Below are positions 1-9,207 of a DNA stretch of 49,522 nucleotides, in pieces (position 1 is the first letter of the stretch; each line of letters begins with the position of its first letter). The notes beneath the pieces were generated by a model. The model made no database searches. It saw only the letters and a program-made list of their open reading frames with translations, and had not been told where the DNA came from. The position numbers were made by a program, and so were the translations under genes. This stretch comes from Ichthyosporea sp. XGB-2017a. Lineage: Eukaryota; Opisthokonta; Ichthyosporea. The stretch lies in assembly GCA_002811675.1 (NCBI GenBank), contig PDIM01010345.1, positions 29,378 to 78,899 on the forward strand, read 5' to 3'.

Positions 1-43
1 AATTTTCATAAGACTTCTTCATTCGTTCATTGCAGTTCATTGT

Positions 44-275
44 TTATTTTAGTACCTGACGCAGCCCTCGGGGCCCGGGCCCGGGATGCCGGGGCCGGGG
101 CCGGGGGATCGGGCCTCTGAGCTGGGGATGCCGGGGCCGGGGCCGGGGACTCGGGCCCCTGGGCTGGGGATGCCGGGGCCGGGGGCCCGACTGTGCGGCA
201 GGGGGTTCAGGGTTGCCGGGGCCGATGCCGCCGGCATCAAAAAGTGATGCCCTCCCAAGTCCTCCAGTCCCAACA
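44..275 (-). CDS. Possible terminal exon of a minus-strand gene (partial, GC-rich)
   Basis: On the minus strand an acceptor-like pyrimidine stretch ending in TTTACAG stands just before this block, two reading frames stay open through it, and both stop at 44-51 beside an AATAAA (43-48 on the minus strand). This looks like the last exon of a gene lying mostly outside the window. In one frame it encodes a Pro/Gly-rich repeat (units around PGPGPGIPS), in the other an Arg/Pro-rich repeat (PRPRPRHPQ). Both arise from the 42-bp tandem repeat underneath, so open frames may be a side effect of GC-richness. I cannot choose a frame or name a family. Confidence 0.3.
62..230. repeat. GC-rich minisatellite, 42-bp period
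   Basis: The unit starting GGGATGCCGGGG occurs at 83, 125 and 167, an exact 42-bp spacing, with the third copy degenerate. The block is almost pure G+C inside AT-rich flanks. Since 42 is a multiple of three, the array could be translated as a 14-residue repeat. Confidence 0.85.
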
Positions 276-589
276 CTGTAAATTTTATTTTTTTTCACAC
301 ATATTTTCAGATCACATAATTTTCTTTTGCACCGCGTTTCCCATACAAATCATTTTCAAGAGAACTTCCCGTAAAATCACAGCTGACTTCTCCCCCCGTC
401 CCATTTTTTTGTTTTTGTTTTTTTGTGTTTGTGGTGGTTTCGTTTTTTTTCTTTTTTTTTTTTTTTTTTTTGTTTTTTTTTTTTATTTTTTTTTTTTTTT
501 TTTTTTTTTGGATTTGATTTTGCACTTTGTCTTGAACGATTCGAGAAAAACAACCGAGCATCGATTCTGTGTGGAGGAGGATTTGGATA
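276..589. other. T-rich upstream region of the GH2 gene
   Basis: This non-coding stretch is dominated by an almost uninterrupted T-tract at about 436-509 on the sense strand of the downstream gene, broken only by single C, G or A bases. No TATA box is visible at the expected distance. It is probably promoter and 5' UTR of the GH2 gene. Similar but shorter sense-strand T-tracts precede several other genes in the window. Confidence 0.6.
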
Positions 590-3334
590 ATGATCCGGAA
601 AGGCAGAGCTTGTGTGTTTGTGTGTGTCGTTTTGGGGATCACCCTGGGAGTTCACTCCAGCTCTATCCCTGCTCAAACAGAAAGGAATTTGGACAATGGG
701 TGGAGGTTTTATTTGGGTGATTTTAAAGAGGAGGATGTTTTAAGAGTGACTAGTGGGGATTATGATGATTGGAAATGGAGAAGCGTGTCCTTGCCTCATG
801 ATTTTGTTGTTGAAGGGAAGTTTTCCGCAAATGCAAGTATGGCCCACGGCTACCTTCCGTTTGGGATTGGTTGGTATAGAAAGCAGTTCACTTTGAAAGA
901 AAGCGATCTTAAGGAAGCACTGCATGCATTCGAGTTTGAAGGAATGTACAGATTTGCAAAAGTTTGGCTGAACGGAAAATTTCTAGGTACATATGAAAGT
1001 GGATACACTACTTACTTTGTTTCACTTTTTCCCAAAGAATTGGAGGCTTTGGGGGCTTCGTTACATGCTGGTGTAAATACCCTTACTATACGTTGTGATT
1101 CAACCAAACCTGAAGGCTGGTGGTATGATGGAGGCGGAATTTATCGCCACGTCAAGCTCCTCTCCTATCCATACGTTCATTTTAAGCATTGGGGCGTTTT
1201 TGTGAAAAGCAAGCCGGTCAACACAGTCGTGAATAGTGACAGCTCTCGTTGGCTTACGGCAGACGCTGAAATTTCTGTGGAATGCGATGTGGCAAATCAT
1301 GAGGAAGCCTCTCAAAAACTCAAAGTTCTATGTGAAGTCTTGGACCGAGATTCGAATGTTGTTGCCAGAGAGATGGCTAAGGAAGAGCTTGTGGATTCGG
1401 GAGCAGAGACGAAAGTTACCTGCTCTCTCTCTCTAAAAGACAGCACACTATGGGACATTGAGAATCCATACCTTTACTCACTAAGAGCCTCCGTCCTATC
1501 AAATGAGGTGGTATTGGATAAAACTACTACGCGCTTTGGCATTCGAGAAGCACGTTTTGGTATGAATGGCTTTCACCTAAATGGCAGACATTTGAAAATT
1601 CAAGGCTTTGCAAATCACCAAGACTTTGCGGGAATCGGGGTCGCTGTTCCTGACAATTTGCAAAAATTTAGGGTTCGCCGTATGCAAGAAATGGGGGCAA
1701 ACGCTTGGCGTACCGCACATTATCCGCATAGCATTAGTCTTTTAGACGCTACTGACGAATTGGGAATGCTGGTGTGGAATGAAAATCACGACAATATTGC
1801 AAATGATAATTCTGTAATCCAAGCTGCCCAAAATATAGTATTGCGAGATAGGAATCATCCTTCAGTAGTTATTTGGTCGATTTGCAATGAATTGCTGTGC
1901 CGTAATTTTGATGGACCTTCCGCGAAGGTTATCAAAAGGGTCATGAAGTCCCTTGACGACACAAGGCCTTTCAGTGCAGCTATGAATATGCATATTTTTG
2001 ATGAAGCTCAGCAAACTTTCCGAGATGTAATTGATATTCAAGGCATAAATTATCAAAGGCATGACTATGACAAATATCACAAATTAAACCCGAACAAGCG
2101 CATGATAGGGAGTGAAACTTCGAGTGCCGTAGGTGATGGTGGTGTATTTTACAATAACCCTGAACTCGCTTTAGTTTCTTGCTATGATGAAAACTATCCT
2201 GAATGGGGCAGTGCTGCTGAAGACTCCTGGAGGCATATTAGCAGTAGGAAGTTCATAGCTGGGAGTTTCATATGGACAGGGTTTGATTACAAAGGAGAAC
2301 CAACTCCATATAAATGGCCAAATGTAAATTCTCATTTTGGAACCTGTGATATGACCGGAATTCCGAAGCCCAATTTCTACTTCTATAAAGCTCACTGGGG
2401 ACCGCCAAAGGAACGTATGGTCCACATTGTTCCTCACTGGAATTGGCAATCCCCAGAAGAGTTGCGCGAGGAAGGGTGGTTGCACTTTGAAGATACACAC
2501 GCATTTGATCAGATATATTTTGAGACTTCGAAAGGTATGTCATTTTCCGACTGCATGTCTCACTGCGAAAAACTGGAAGGGTGCACTGGTTTTGTTTCTA
2601 ACAAAGATAGGTGTCAATTCAAAAATCAGCCCCCCAAGCTTCTTTTTGAACAGAGAATTCCGAGTACTACTTCTGAAATCCTATTCGTGAACTTTCAAAG
2701 TAAGCCCATTATCCGCGTTTGGGCCCACACAAATTGTGAATATGCCGAGTTATTCCTGAATTTCAAATCCCTTGGCGTAAAGAAAGCGCCCTCTATAGGG
2801 CATCTCAGCTGGGAAGTTGAATATGCACCCGGCTTACTGGCCATAAAAGGGATTTCAAATGGCGAAGATTGTGCTGTTGATTATGTTTCAACAACAGAAG
2901 AGCCTGTTGCGATACAATTAAATATAGAGTATGGCCATACCATACGGAGCAATGGACAGGATGTTGCTCTAGTACGGGCCTCTGTAGTTGATAGACATGG
3001 CTTTGTTGTGCCTGATGCTTCCAATGAATTGACTTTTGCGATTGAAGGAAGCAGTCTTGTGGTTGCTGGAACGGGGAATGGTAATCCTAATGAGCATGTC
3101 GTTGACAGTTCTGCCACACGATCTACTTGGAATGGGTATGCCCTTGCTGTTGTTAAAAGCACAAGGGTAGAAGGGTTAAGCCGAGTTATTGCTACTTCAC
3201 CAGGTCTCAAAGGGGCTGCTTCCTCGAGTATTGCAGTTTTTGCAGATGGTAAGTCCAATGGCTCCAAAGAAATCACTGTTAAAGCCCCTGTTTCCCCTGG
3301 CCGAATGGCCCCCGGCGTTGACCAAATGAACTGA
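590..3334 (+). CDS. Secreted GH2-family beta-glycosidase (beta-galactosidase-like) with PAN/apple-like insertion
   Basis: A 914-residue intronless glycoside hydrolase family 2 protein. The ATG at 590 is chosen over an upstream non-ATG start because it begins a signal peptide (basic MIRKGR, then a hydrophobic core). Domains in order: sugar-binding jelly roll (about 40-210), Ig-like sandwich (about 215-320), TIM barrel (about 330-600), C-terminal Ig-like modules (about 705-900). The expected acid/base is E434 in WSICNE and the nucleophile E509 in IGSET. Between the PHWNW motif (about 616) and the next Ig-like module (from about 706) sits an extra cysteine-rich segment (C655, C659 and later Cys) resembling a PAN/apple module, absent from the bacterial GH2 enzymes I know. 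It probably hydrolyses terminal beta-linked sugars outside the cell or in endolysosomes; the substrate is unknown. Its bacterial-like layout and lack of introns allow old horizontal transfer, which I cannot test. Confidence 0.85.
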   Translation: MIRKGRACVFVCVVLGITLGVHSSSIPAQTERNLDNGWRFYLGDFKEEDVLRVTSGDYDDWKWRSVSLPHDFVVEGKFSANASMAHGYLPFGIGWYRKQFTLKESDLKEALHAFEFEGMYRFAKVWLNGKFLGTYESGYTTYFVSLFPKELEALGASLHAGVNTLTIRCDSTKPEGWWYDGGGIYRHVKLLSYPYVHFKHWGVFVKSKPVNTVVNSDSSRWLTADAEISVECDVANHEEASQKLKVLCEVLDRDSNVVAREMAKEELVDSGAETKVTCSLSLKDSTLWDIENPYLYSLRASVLSNEVVLDKTTTRFGIREARFGMNGFHLNGRHLKIQGFANHQDFAGIGVAVPDNLQKFRVRRMQEMGANAWRTAHYPHSISLLDATDELGMLVWNENHDNIANDNSVIQAAQNIVLRDRNHPSVVIWSICNELLCRNFDGPSAKVIKRVMKSLDDTRPFSAAMNMHIFDEAQQTFRDVIDIQGINYQRHDYDKYHKLNPNKRMIGSETSSAVGDGGVFYNNPELALVSCYDENYPEWGSAAEDSWRHISSRKFIAGSFIWTGFDYKGEPTPYKWPNVNSHFGTCDMTGIPKPNFYFYKAHWGPPKERMVHIVPHWNWQSPEELREEGWLHFEDTHAFDQIYFETSKGMSFSDCMSHCEKLEGCTGFVSNKDRCQFKNQPPKLLFEQRIPSTTSEILFVNFQSKPIIRVWAHTNCEYAELFLNFKSLGVKKAPSIGHLSWEVEYAPGLLAIKGISNGEDCAVDYVSTTEEPVAIQLNIEYGHTIRSNGQDVALVRASVVDRHGFVVPDASNELTFAIEGSSLVVAGTGNGNPNEHVVDSSATRSTWNGYALAVVKSTRVEGLSRVIATSPGLKGAASSSIAVFADGKSNGSKEITVKAPVSPGRMAPGVDQMN

Positions 3335-4456
3335 AAATGAATTTTATAACACCCTTTTGCAATTTCCCCACCTTGTCTTCTTATTCCTTGTATAACCATA
3401 AAACCTTTCAATAAACTCCAAATAATGTACGCTACTTCAACGAGGACAATTCTAGAAATAGTACAAGAAGCTAAGCATGAATAATTAAAGATTAAGATGG
3501 CGTGGGCAAGAAAGAATGCTTTGGAGATACTTCCTAGTGAAGTATAAAGAAAGGGGCCCGATGGGAAAGCGGCAAATACAAACACCAAAGATTCAATCTT
3601 GCTCGTTTCAACCCTCCTCTGCCGAGCAAAGCATTCTATCATTCAACGGAAACGGGAGGTGGTTTAGTTATCTGTCTGGCTTTGGCTAAAGTTCAATTTC
3701 ACACTGACAAGAAAGACCAAAGGGTACGGGAATTCCTTTTTCTCCAACACAATGGCATAGTCATACCACACTGCACGTTCACCCTTGACGGCGCCCGGCG
3801 GGTGGTAGGAAGCCAAATTCTTGGAAAGTCCCGAAATGGAACAATGTTGGAGGTGAGAGCCAAATTACCTGGTAGTGACTCAATTCACATGTAGAAGTTA
3901 TACTAAAGTGTAGAAATTCTTTCAATTTTGCGGACATACAAGGGCCCTAAAATAAGAATGAGACAAACTCTCCCAAATATCTCTCTGTCTCAGTCCCTGT
4001 CTTTCTCGCGGATCACATCACACTGATATAGCCACAGCTACATAGTACTGTAGTCTGTGGGTGAGTTGAGTTGTGAGGTGTGACCTGTCGATCATATCTT
4101 TTTTATTTTTGGGGGGAGGGGGCCGGTGCAGGTCGGTGGAGGTGGCTTTTATTTTATTTCTTTTGTTTATTTTCCATTTAATTTTGCGGTTGAAAAGTGA
4201 CTGAGGAGTGACACATCTCATTTGACGAGGACTGTGTGTCTATGGATTTTAGATTTTAGGAAGGGCATCTTCTTGACTGATTGATTTTGTTGTTAGCAGA
4301 CGTTTATAGAAGAGCAGGCATCTTTTGATTTCCTAGCAAGAAAGGATAAGCCAGTCACTTATTTATATAGGAATATATTAATATCTTGCTTGCTTCGACT
4401 ATAATTTCCAGCTCTGAGTGCATCTTTTATTTCTTTGTGTATAAGCTAGAGTCGAG
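3335..4456. other. Intergenic region between GH2 and ORP genes
   Basis: The GH2 poly(A) signal AATAAA lies near 3411. The middle (3664-3937) could encode a short two-exon minus-strand peptide (see findings), but support is weak. A G-run near 4112-4120 and a TATA-like TATATAGG near 4366-4373, about 85 bp before the next start codon, are the other recognisable items. No RNA gene or transposon was seen. Confidence 0.5.
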
Positions 4457-5996
4457 ATGAACTTTTTCAAATGGGGCAGTGGAAAGGGAGAAGAGGAGGA
4501 GAAGGAGCATAAAGAGCATAAAGAGCATAAAAGCCACCACAAGAAATGTAAGTGTTGATTTTTCATTCGTTTTGAATACTTTTCCGTGTCATTGTCACAA
4601 AGAGGGTTATTCACTGTTTCATTTTTTATTCTATATAATAGCACACAAGAAAAAGCATAAGCGTCATAGCAAAGCGTCATTGAATAGTGAAAGTGAACAT
4701 GATTCGATACCATCTCTGCCGAGCGCTGTTGGTAGCAAAAAATCGAGTATTGAAGGGATTAATGGTGTAGAAAACGAGGATTCCCAAAGAGAATCATCCC
4801 ATCGTATGTCTATTGCAGGGCAGTACGACGTGGCAGAGGATGATAAGGGTACTTCTGCCAAGCTTCAGTCTGTTTCAAAAGAGCAAAGTGGGGTTTTCAT
4901 GTCGTATTTAAAGGCTATTGCGAGCTCAAAAGGGGATATAGCGAAAGTTCCATCTCCTGTTTTTCTTTTGAGTGGGTATTCTCTTACAGAAAAGAACAAG
5001 CACTGGTTGAATTATCCGGAGCTTCTATGTGAAGTTGATGGTGCAGATGAACCGAGGGAAAGACTAATTCGTGCTGTTAGGTGGTATTGTTCCCATTTAT
5101 ATGGAAGCTATAATCCAAACGAAAAGATGAAGAAACCATATAATCCAATTCTGGGTGAAGTTTTTTTTAGTAAGAGAGTCGATAAGACAGGAAGAGGATT
5201 AGAAACACACATGACGTGTGAGCAAGTGTCTCATCACCCTCCCGTCACTGCGTACTACTTTGAAAACAAAGCGAAGGGCGTATGTGTGAATGGTTCTGTG
5301 GGTAGCAAGGTTAAGTTCAGGGGAACTTATGTGAAGATAGAAAATAAGGGTACTTGCAGAGTGTCGTTTATGAAAACTGGAGAAGATTATGTCTTTACTT
5401 ATCCTGTTGTGCATTGCAGAAATATTTTAACTGGCAGACTTCGTATTGAACTTGCTGGAACGGTATTGGTGACTTGCGAAAAAACAGGATTTTCTGCCGG
5501 TATCGAGTTCTTGTCAAAACCTTGGATTGGAGGGCAGTATCACCAAGTGAAAGGAAAGGTTTATGGCTCGCTGGCATACTTAAAAGGGTCGAGTAGTGAC
5601 CTGAGGGTGTCAAGTGATTGCCTGAACGAAATAACTGGATTCTGGCACACAGAAATGAAAATTAAAGATTGCACAAAGCCTGAGTCAGAAGAAGAAACAT
5701 TCTGGCTGGTGGACCAGGAACAGCAAGCTGATTGGGAAGTTGCACCGATAGAGGAGCAGGCAGAAAACGAGTCCCGACGAGTGTGGCAAGGTGTCACAGA
5801 AGGAATTCAATCAGGGGACTATGCGTATGCTTCTGAATGGAAGCATAAAGTAGAAACCGAACAACGAGAGCTGGTGAAAAAGAGAGAAGCAGAAGGAACT
5901 GTATGGAAACCGAAACTTTTTACTTACTATGAGGACGTGAAAGAATGGGTTTTCAAAGAGAAAATAAGACCGGAAACGTGGACCTCCTCGGAGTAA
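4457..5996 (+). CDS. Oxysterol-binding-protein-related protein (ORP), lipid transfer
   Basis: Two exons, 4457-4547 and 4642-5996 (phase 1, intron 94 bp, donor GTAAGT), give 481 residues. The first exon encodes MNFFKWGSGKG and a Lys/His/Glu-rich stretch with a repeated KEH unit; the second continues with basic KKKHKRH. From about residue 110 the protein is an ORD lipid-transfer domain with the hallmark EQVSHHPP at residue 224 and the family motif KKPYNPILGE upstream. No PH domain, ankyrin repeats or TM segment is seen, so it resembles short ORPs. It is expected to carry sterol or phosphatidylserine against PI4P at membrane contact sites; which ligand cannot be read here. An AATAAA at 6163-6168 serves the transcript. 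Confidence 0.93.
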
Positions 5997-6669
5997 GGTG
6001 TGTTTTCGTTTTGAAAGTCTCAAGCTTTCGTATAACCGTTCAGCTGTTAATTTATGTTATATATATGTCATGTTTCTATCTATCTATGTGAGAAGGCTCT
6101 CCCAAAAATTAACTGCAATGACTGACCTAAATGAGGAAGTACAATAGTACAATTAAACGCGAAATAAAGGTCAACACGTGGTCAAACAAAGGATTCTTAC
6201 GGTTTTAGTGCCCCTTGAAAGAATACGGAAAGAACAGTCATCAATTGACTTGACAATTAATACAAAGCAAGGAAGTCGAGGTGCAAGGAGCTGCGACTTA
6301 TTTTTGTTTCCATAGTGATGTATAGTAATTTGAAATTTAAAGCCGAGAAGCCAAGAATAAATCGAGGAATAAAAAAAAGGGGTTTTCCTTATTTGTAATT
6401 TTATCTTCAAATTTCTGGCACAGATAAAAAAAGCCCTATTCGAAAAACAAAAAGTTTGTACTTCGCCCTGTTTTTTCTTCTTCTTTCTTTTTTTTTTTGT
6501 ATTCGTATATATTGTCTTTTCATTTTTGTGTGCCTTTATTTCTTTGGCGTATTTGCTTTCGTTTTGTTTACGGGTAGGGGGATCTCTGTAAGGTACCGTT
6601 CACATTTTGATCTACGAACTGTGGAGCTACTATTGAAAGTTAATCGGATAGCAGATAAAAGTAACGGGA
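5997..6669. other. Intergenic region, ORP 3' end to DRC1 5' end
   Basis: Contains a short CTAT microsatellite near 6077, the ORP poly(A) signal at 6163-6168 and, before DRC1, T-rich tracts at about 6468-6500. No further gene is seen. Confidence 0.5.
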
Positions 6670-9168
6670 ATGGCAGATTCTGCTGAATCACCTAAGGAGC
6701 AAACCGTTGAGTCGGCGCCAGCTGAAGAGGCTGCACTTACAGAGGAGGGCACTGGTCAACAAAGTCAGAATAAAGATGGGGACAAAGAAGTTGAAGGGGG
6801 ATTGTCAAACCAGGTGCAGCAGCCACCACCAAATCCCATGGCATTGCTTACTTCTCTGAACAGGGAAGATCGTATCGCAGCCAGAAGACATCGTATAATG
6901 TCCAAGGTTCTAGCGGCCAAAGAGGCCGCAGAGGAGGAGGGCTCTTCGAGAAAGAAGAGGGCAAAGGAAGCGCTCACTCAGGCGAATAATATAAGCGATA
7001 TTCAGATATCCCATAGCAAGCAAAGGTTGGATAAATTAAAGAGTCATGGAAATGAAATCATTACGAATGTACGAGTAGCTGGTGATGCACGTCAATCTTC
7101 ACGCCGCAGCGAAGAGGAAAAGAAGGGGCAAGAAAGAGAGCTGCGCCTAAAAGAGGAGCAAAAGGAAAGCAGTATCAAATATGGTGACATTTGTGTTCAG
7201 TGGGCAAAAGATATTGACAGTGATCTTCCCAGTCAACTAAATGAAATATTGGCTGATCAAAAACAAAAATGTCAAGAAATTCTTATGATGAAGCAAAAAG
7301 TAATCGAGGAGCTTCGAGTAGAACTCAAAACAAAGGATGACGAGTACGTAAAGGATCTGAAGCGCCAAGCTGAAGATATTGATGCTATTTTAGAAAGAAT
7401 GGAAAAGCAAATTAAAGATTCACAAATTGCTTACCGAGAGGAAATTGAGCAGATTGAGAAGGCCTTTATGGAAGAACGCACCCAAGTCATTTCAAATAAT
7501 AGGAAAGTTTTGGAGGAGCTCATGTCTACAAGAAGAAATCAAGAAGATGAGTTTATGAAAGCGAGAGAAACCCGTGTTGATGAGAACGAAAATAACCTCG
7601 AAAGAGTTCGTGTTCAGGATGCAGAAGAGTATAATATAGTCAAAATCAAACTCGAGACAGATGTTCAAGTGTTGGAGCAGCAGTTGCAAGCAATGAAGGC
7701 TACCTATCAGCTCAACAGTGAAAAGCTGGAGTATAATTTTCAAGTCCTTAAGAAACGTGATGACGAAAATATGATTACCATAACTCAACAAAAGAGGAAA
7801 ATTACAAGACTAACAGATGTTCTAAGCAACCTAAAAGCGAAGTTTGCCAAACAGGAGAAGGTCTTTAGAGAAGAAAATATTGCACTCACTGAAGACTACA
7901 AGCGCATTACAGACCAATTTAAAGAGCTTCAGAAAAAGTTTAGACATTTTCAAATATGTGATGGAAAGAAGTTCAAAGACGTGTGGGCCATGAATCAAGA
8001 AACTGTGTTTGAACTAGTTAAGAGTACTTTGGAAGCCGATAAAGTCATAGCGGAACATCAATTGGGAATGAATTGGTTTCCCCCCTCCCCAAACATTTTT
8101 GATATGGGAAGCCTGGAGCAGAGTGAAGCTGCTGAAGATAGGCAGTCTTTAATTGATACTTTGAAGGAAAAGCCAGAATCGGCAGACCAGCAAAGTACCA
8201 ATACCTTGGAACTGGCTTCCAGGGCTCTGAGTGGATGCTTAAATGGGGATGATAATAATGGAAGTGAAAAGAGAGAAGAAGTTTCACAGGAAAACCAAGA
8301 TGTTGAAGAGGAACGTACAGAGGCAGAGACTAATGAACAATCTGATGAAAAGGAAGAGAAAAACACTAAGGCCGAAAGCACGAAAGAAGAGGAAGGTCAA
8401 GTAAATACTTCAGATGCAGACCCAGAACTAGAAACAAAAAAGAAAAAAATGGGCAATGATACAATTAAAAGGGCCTTGGAACTTTTATGTGAAGAAGCGG
8501 GTTTTCTGGTTGAAGAGAAACTTACCAGACTGCTTGCACCACTTTCAAAGGATGAGCAGTCCTTGATGAAATTAGATTCTATTTTTAAAGCCCTTGGGAT
8601 TGAAAATGATGATGATATCCATTACTTGGTAGGGTTTTTTGTCCGAGAGCTGGATGAAGAAGGGGATATTGCACTGAAAGATGGAGAAACCCAGGCAGAA
8701 TCAATCAAGCCTCATCCAGATCACAGAGACCTTATTCACCCGAACTTTGTTGTAAAGGCAATTAGGTCATTTGTAGAACAACACAGCAATTATAAGAATG
8801 GGATCAAAGACGCTGAAAACACTTTTGCCAATATAATGGGAAGAAAAAAGAAAAAAGCAAGGCAAGATTGTATGACAGTAAAAGAAAAGAAATTTTGGGA
8901 TAGGTTATCGGAGGTCATCAGTGAAAAGGAAGAAAGGATTTGGAATGCATTGGGCCTTGGGCTTGAGAAGTACAATGTACTTTTAAATGATCGGTGGAAG
9001 ATTATCCAAGAAACTCAGAGTTTAAGAGATCAAAACAATGAACTTAAAACTTTACTGCACCGCTACATGACCGCTAGTGTAAATAGGGACTTGGAGATTC
9101 CACCAACACGAGTATTACCAGTTCAAATCAATTATAAAACCAATCCAAATACACCAAAAACACAATAA
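6670..9168 (+). CDS. DRC1: Dynein regulatory complex subunit 1 (axonemal nexin-DRC)
   Basis: A single-exon 832-residue protein clearly matching DRC1/CCDC164. Recognisable stretches include TNVRVAGD, ELKTKDDEYVKDLK, EYNIVKIKLE and QQLQAMKATYQLN, plus the conserved C-terminal LLCEEAGFLVE and PPTRVLPV. Most of residues 90-440 is coiled coil; an acidic low-complexity insertion occupies about 490-590, making it longer than human DRC1 (about 740). DRC1 is the scaffold of the nexin-dynein regulatory complex between outer doublets, so the organism has motile cilia. The gene converges on the membrane-protein gene at 9208 with 39 bp between coding regions, and its TAA stop lies inside its own AATAAA signal (9164-9169). 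Confidence 0.97.
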   Translation: MADSAESPKEQTVESAPAEEAALTEEGTGQQSQNKDGDKEVEGGLSNQVQQPPPNPMALLTSLNREDRIAARRHRIMSKVLAAKEAAEEEGSSRKKRAKEALTQANNISDIQISHSKQRLDKLKSHGNEIITNVRVAGDARQSSRRSEEEKKGQERELRLKEEQKESSIKYGDICVQWAKDIDSDLPSQLNEILADQKQKCQEILMMKQKVIEELRVELKTKDDEYVKDLKRQAEDIDAILERMEKQIKDSQIAYREEIEQIEKAFMEERTQVISNNRKVLEELMSTRRNQEDEFMKARETRVDENENNLERVRVQDAEEYNIVKIKLETDVQVLEQQLQAMKATYQLNSEKLEYNFQVLKKRDDENMITITQQKRKITRLTDVLSNLKAKFAKQEKVFREENIALTEDYKRITDQFKELQKKFRHFQICDGKKFKDVWAMNQETVFELVKSTLEADKVIAEHQLGMNWFPPSPNIFDMGSLEQSEAAEDRQSLIDTLKEKPESADQQSTNTLELASRALSGCLNGDDNNGSEKREEVSQENQDVEEERTEAETNEQSDEKEEKNTKAESTKEEEGQVNTSDADPELETKKKKMGNDTIKRALELLCEEAGFLVEEKLTRLLAPLSKDEQSLMKLDSIFKALGIENDDDIHYLVGFFVRELDEEGDIALKDGETQAESIKPHPDHRDLIHPNFVVKAIRSFVEQHSNYKNGIKDAENTFANIMGRKKKKARQDCMTVKEKKFWDRLSEVISEKEERIWNALGLGLEKYNVLLNDRWKIIQETQSLRDQNNELKTLLHRYMTASVNRDLEIPPTRVLPVQINYKTNPNTPKTQ

Positions 9169-9169
9169 A
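9164..9169 (+). terminator. Poly(A) signal of DRC1 overlapping its stop codon
   Basis: AATAAA spans the TAA stop (9166-9168). Cleavage 10-30 nt downstream would fall at the 3' end of the convergent gene. Confidence 0.7.
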
Positions 9170-9199
9170 AAAGTAGCATCAGGTTTTAGTATGGTCCAT

Positions 9200-9205
9200 T
9201 TTATT
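9200..9205 (-). terminator. Poly(A) signal of the convergent membrane-protein gene
   Basis: TTTATT on the plus strand is AATAAA on the minus strand, only two bases past that gene's stop codon (9208-9210). Confidence 0.65.
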
Positions 9206-9207
9206 GA

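Noticed and set aside
430..510. Long T-tract as the poly(A) tail of a minus-strand retrocopy
   Set aside because: No coding or element remnant lies beside it on the minus strand in the required position, and similar shorter T-tracts precede other genes.
2881..3642. 253-codon open frame on the minus strand
   Set aside because: Most of it is antisense to the GH2 coding region, and the part outside has no family resemblance; probably a shadow frame.
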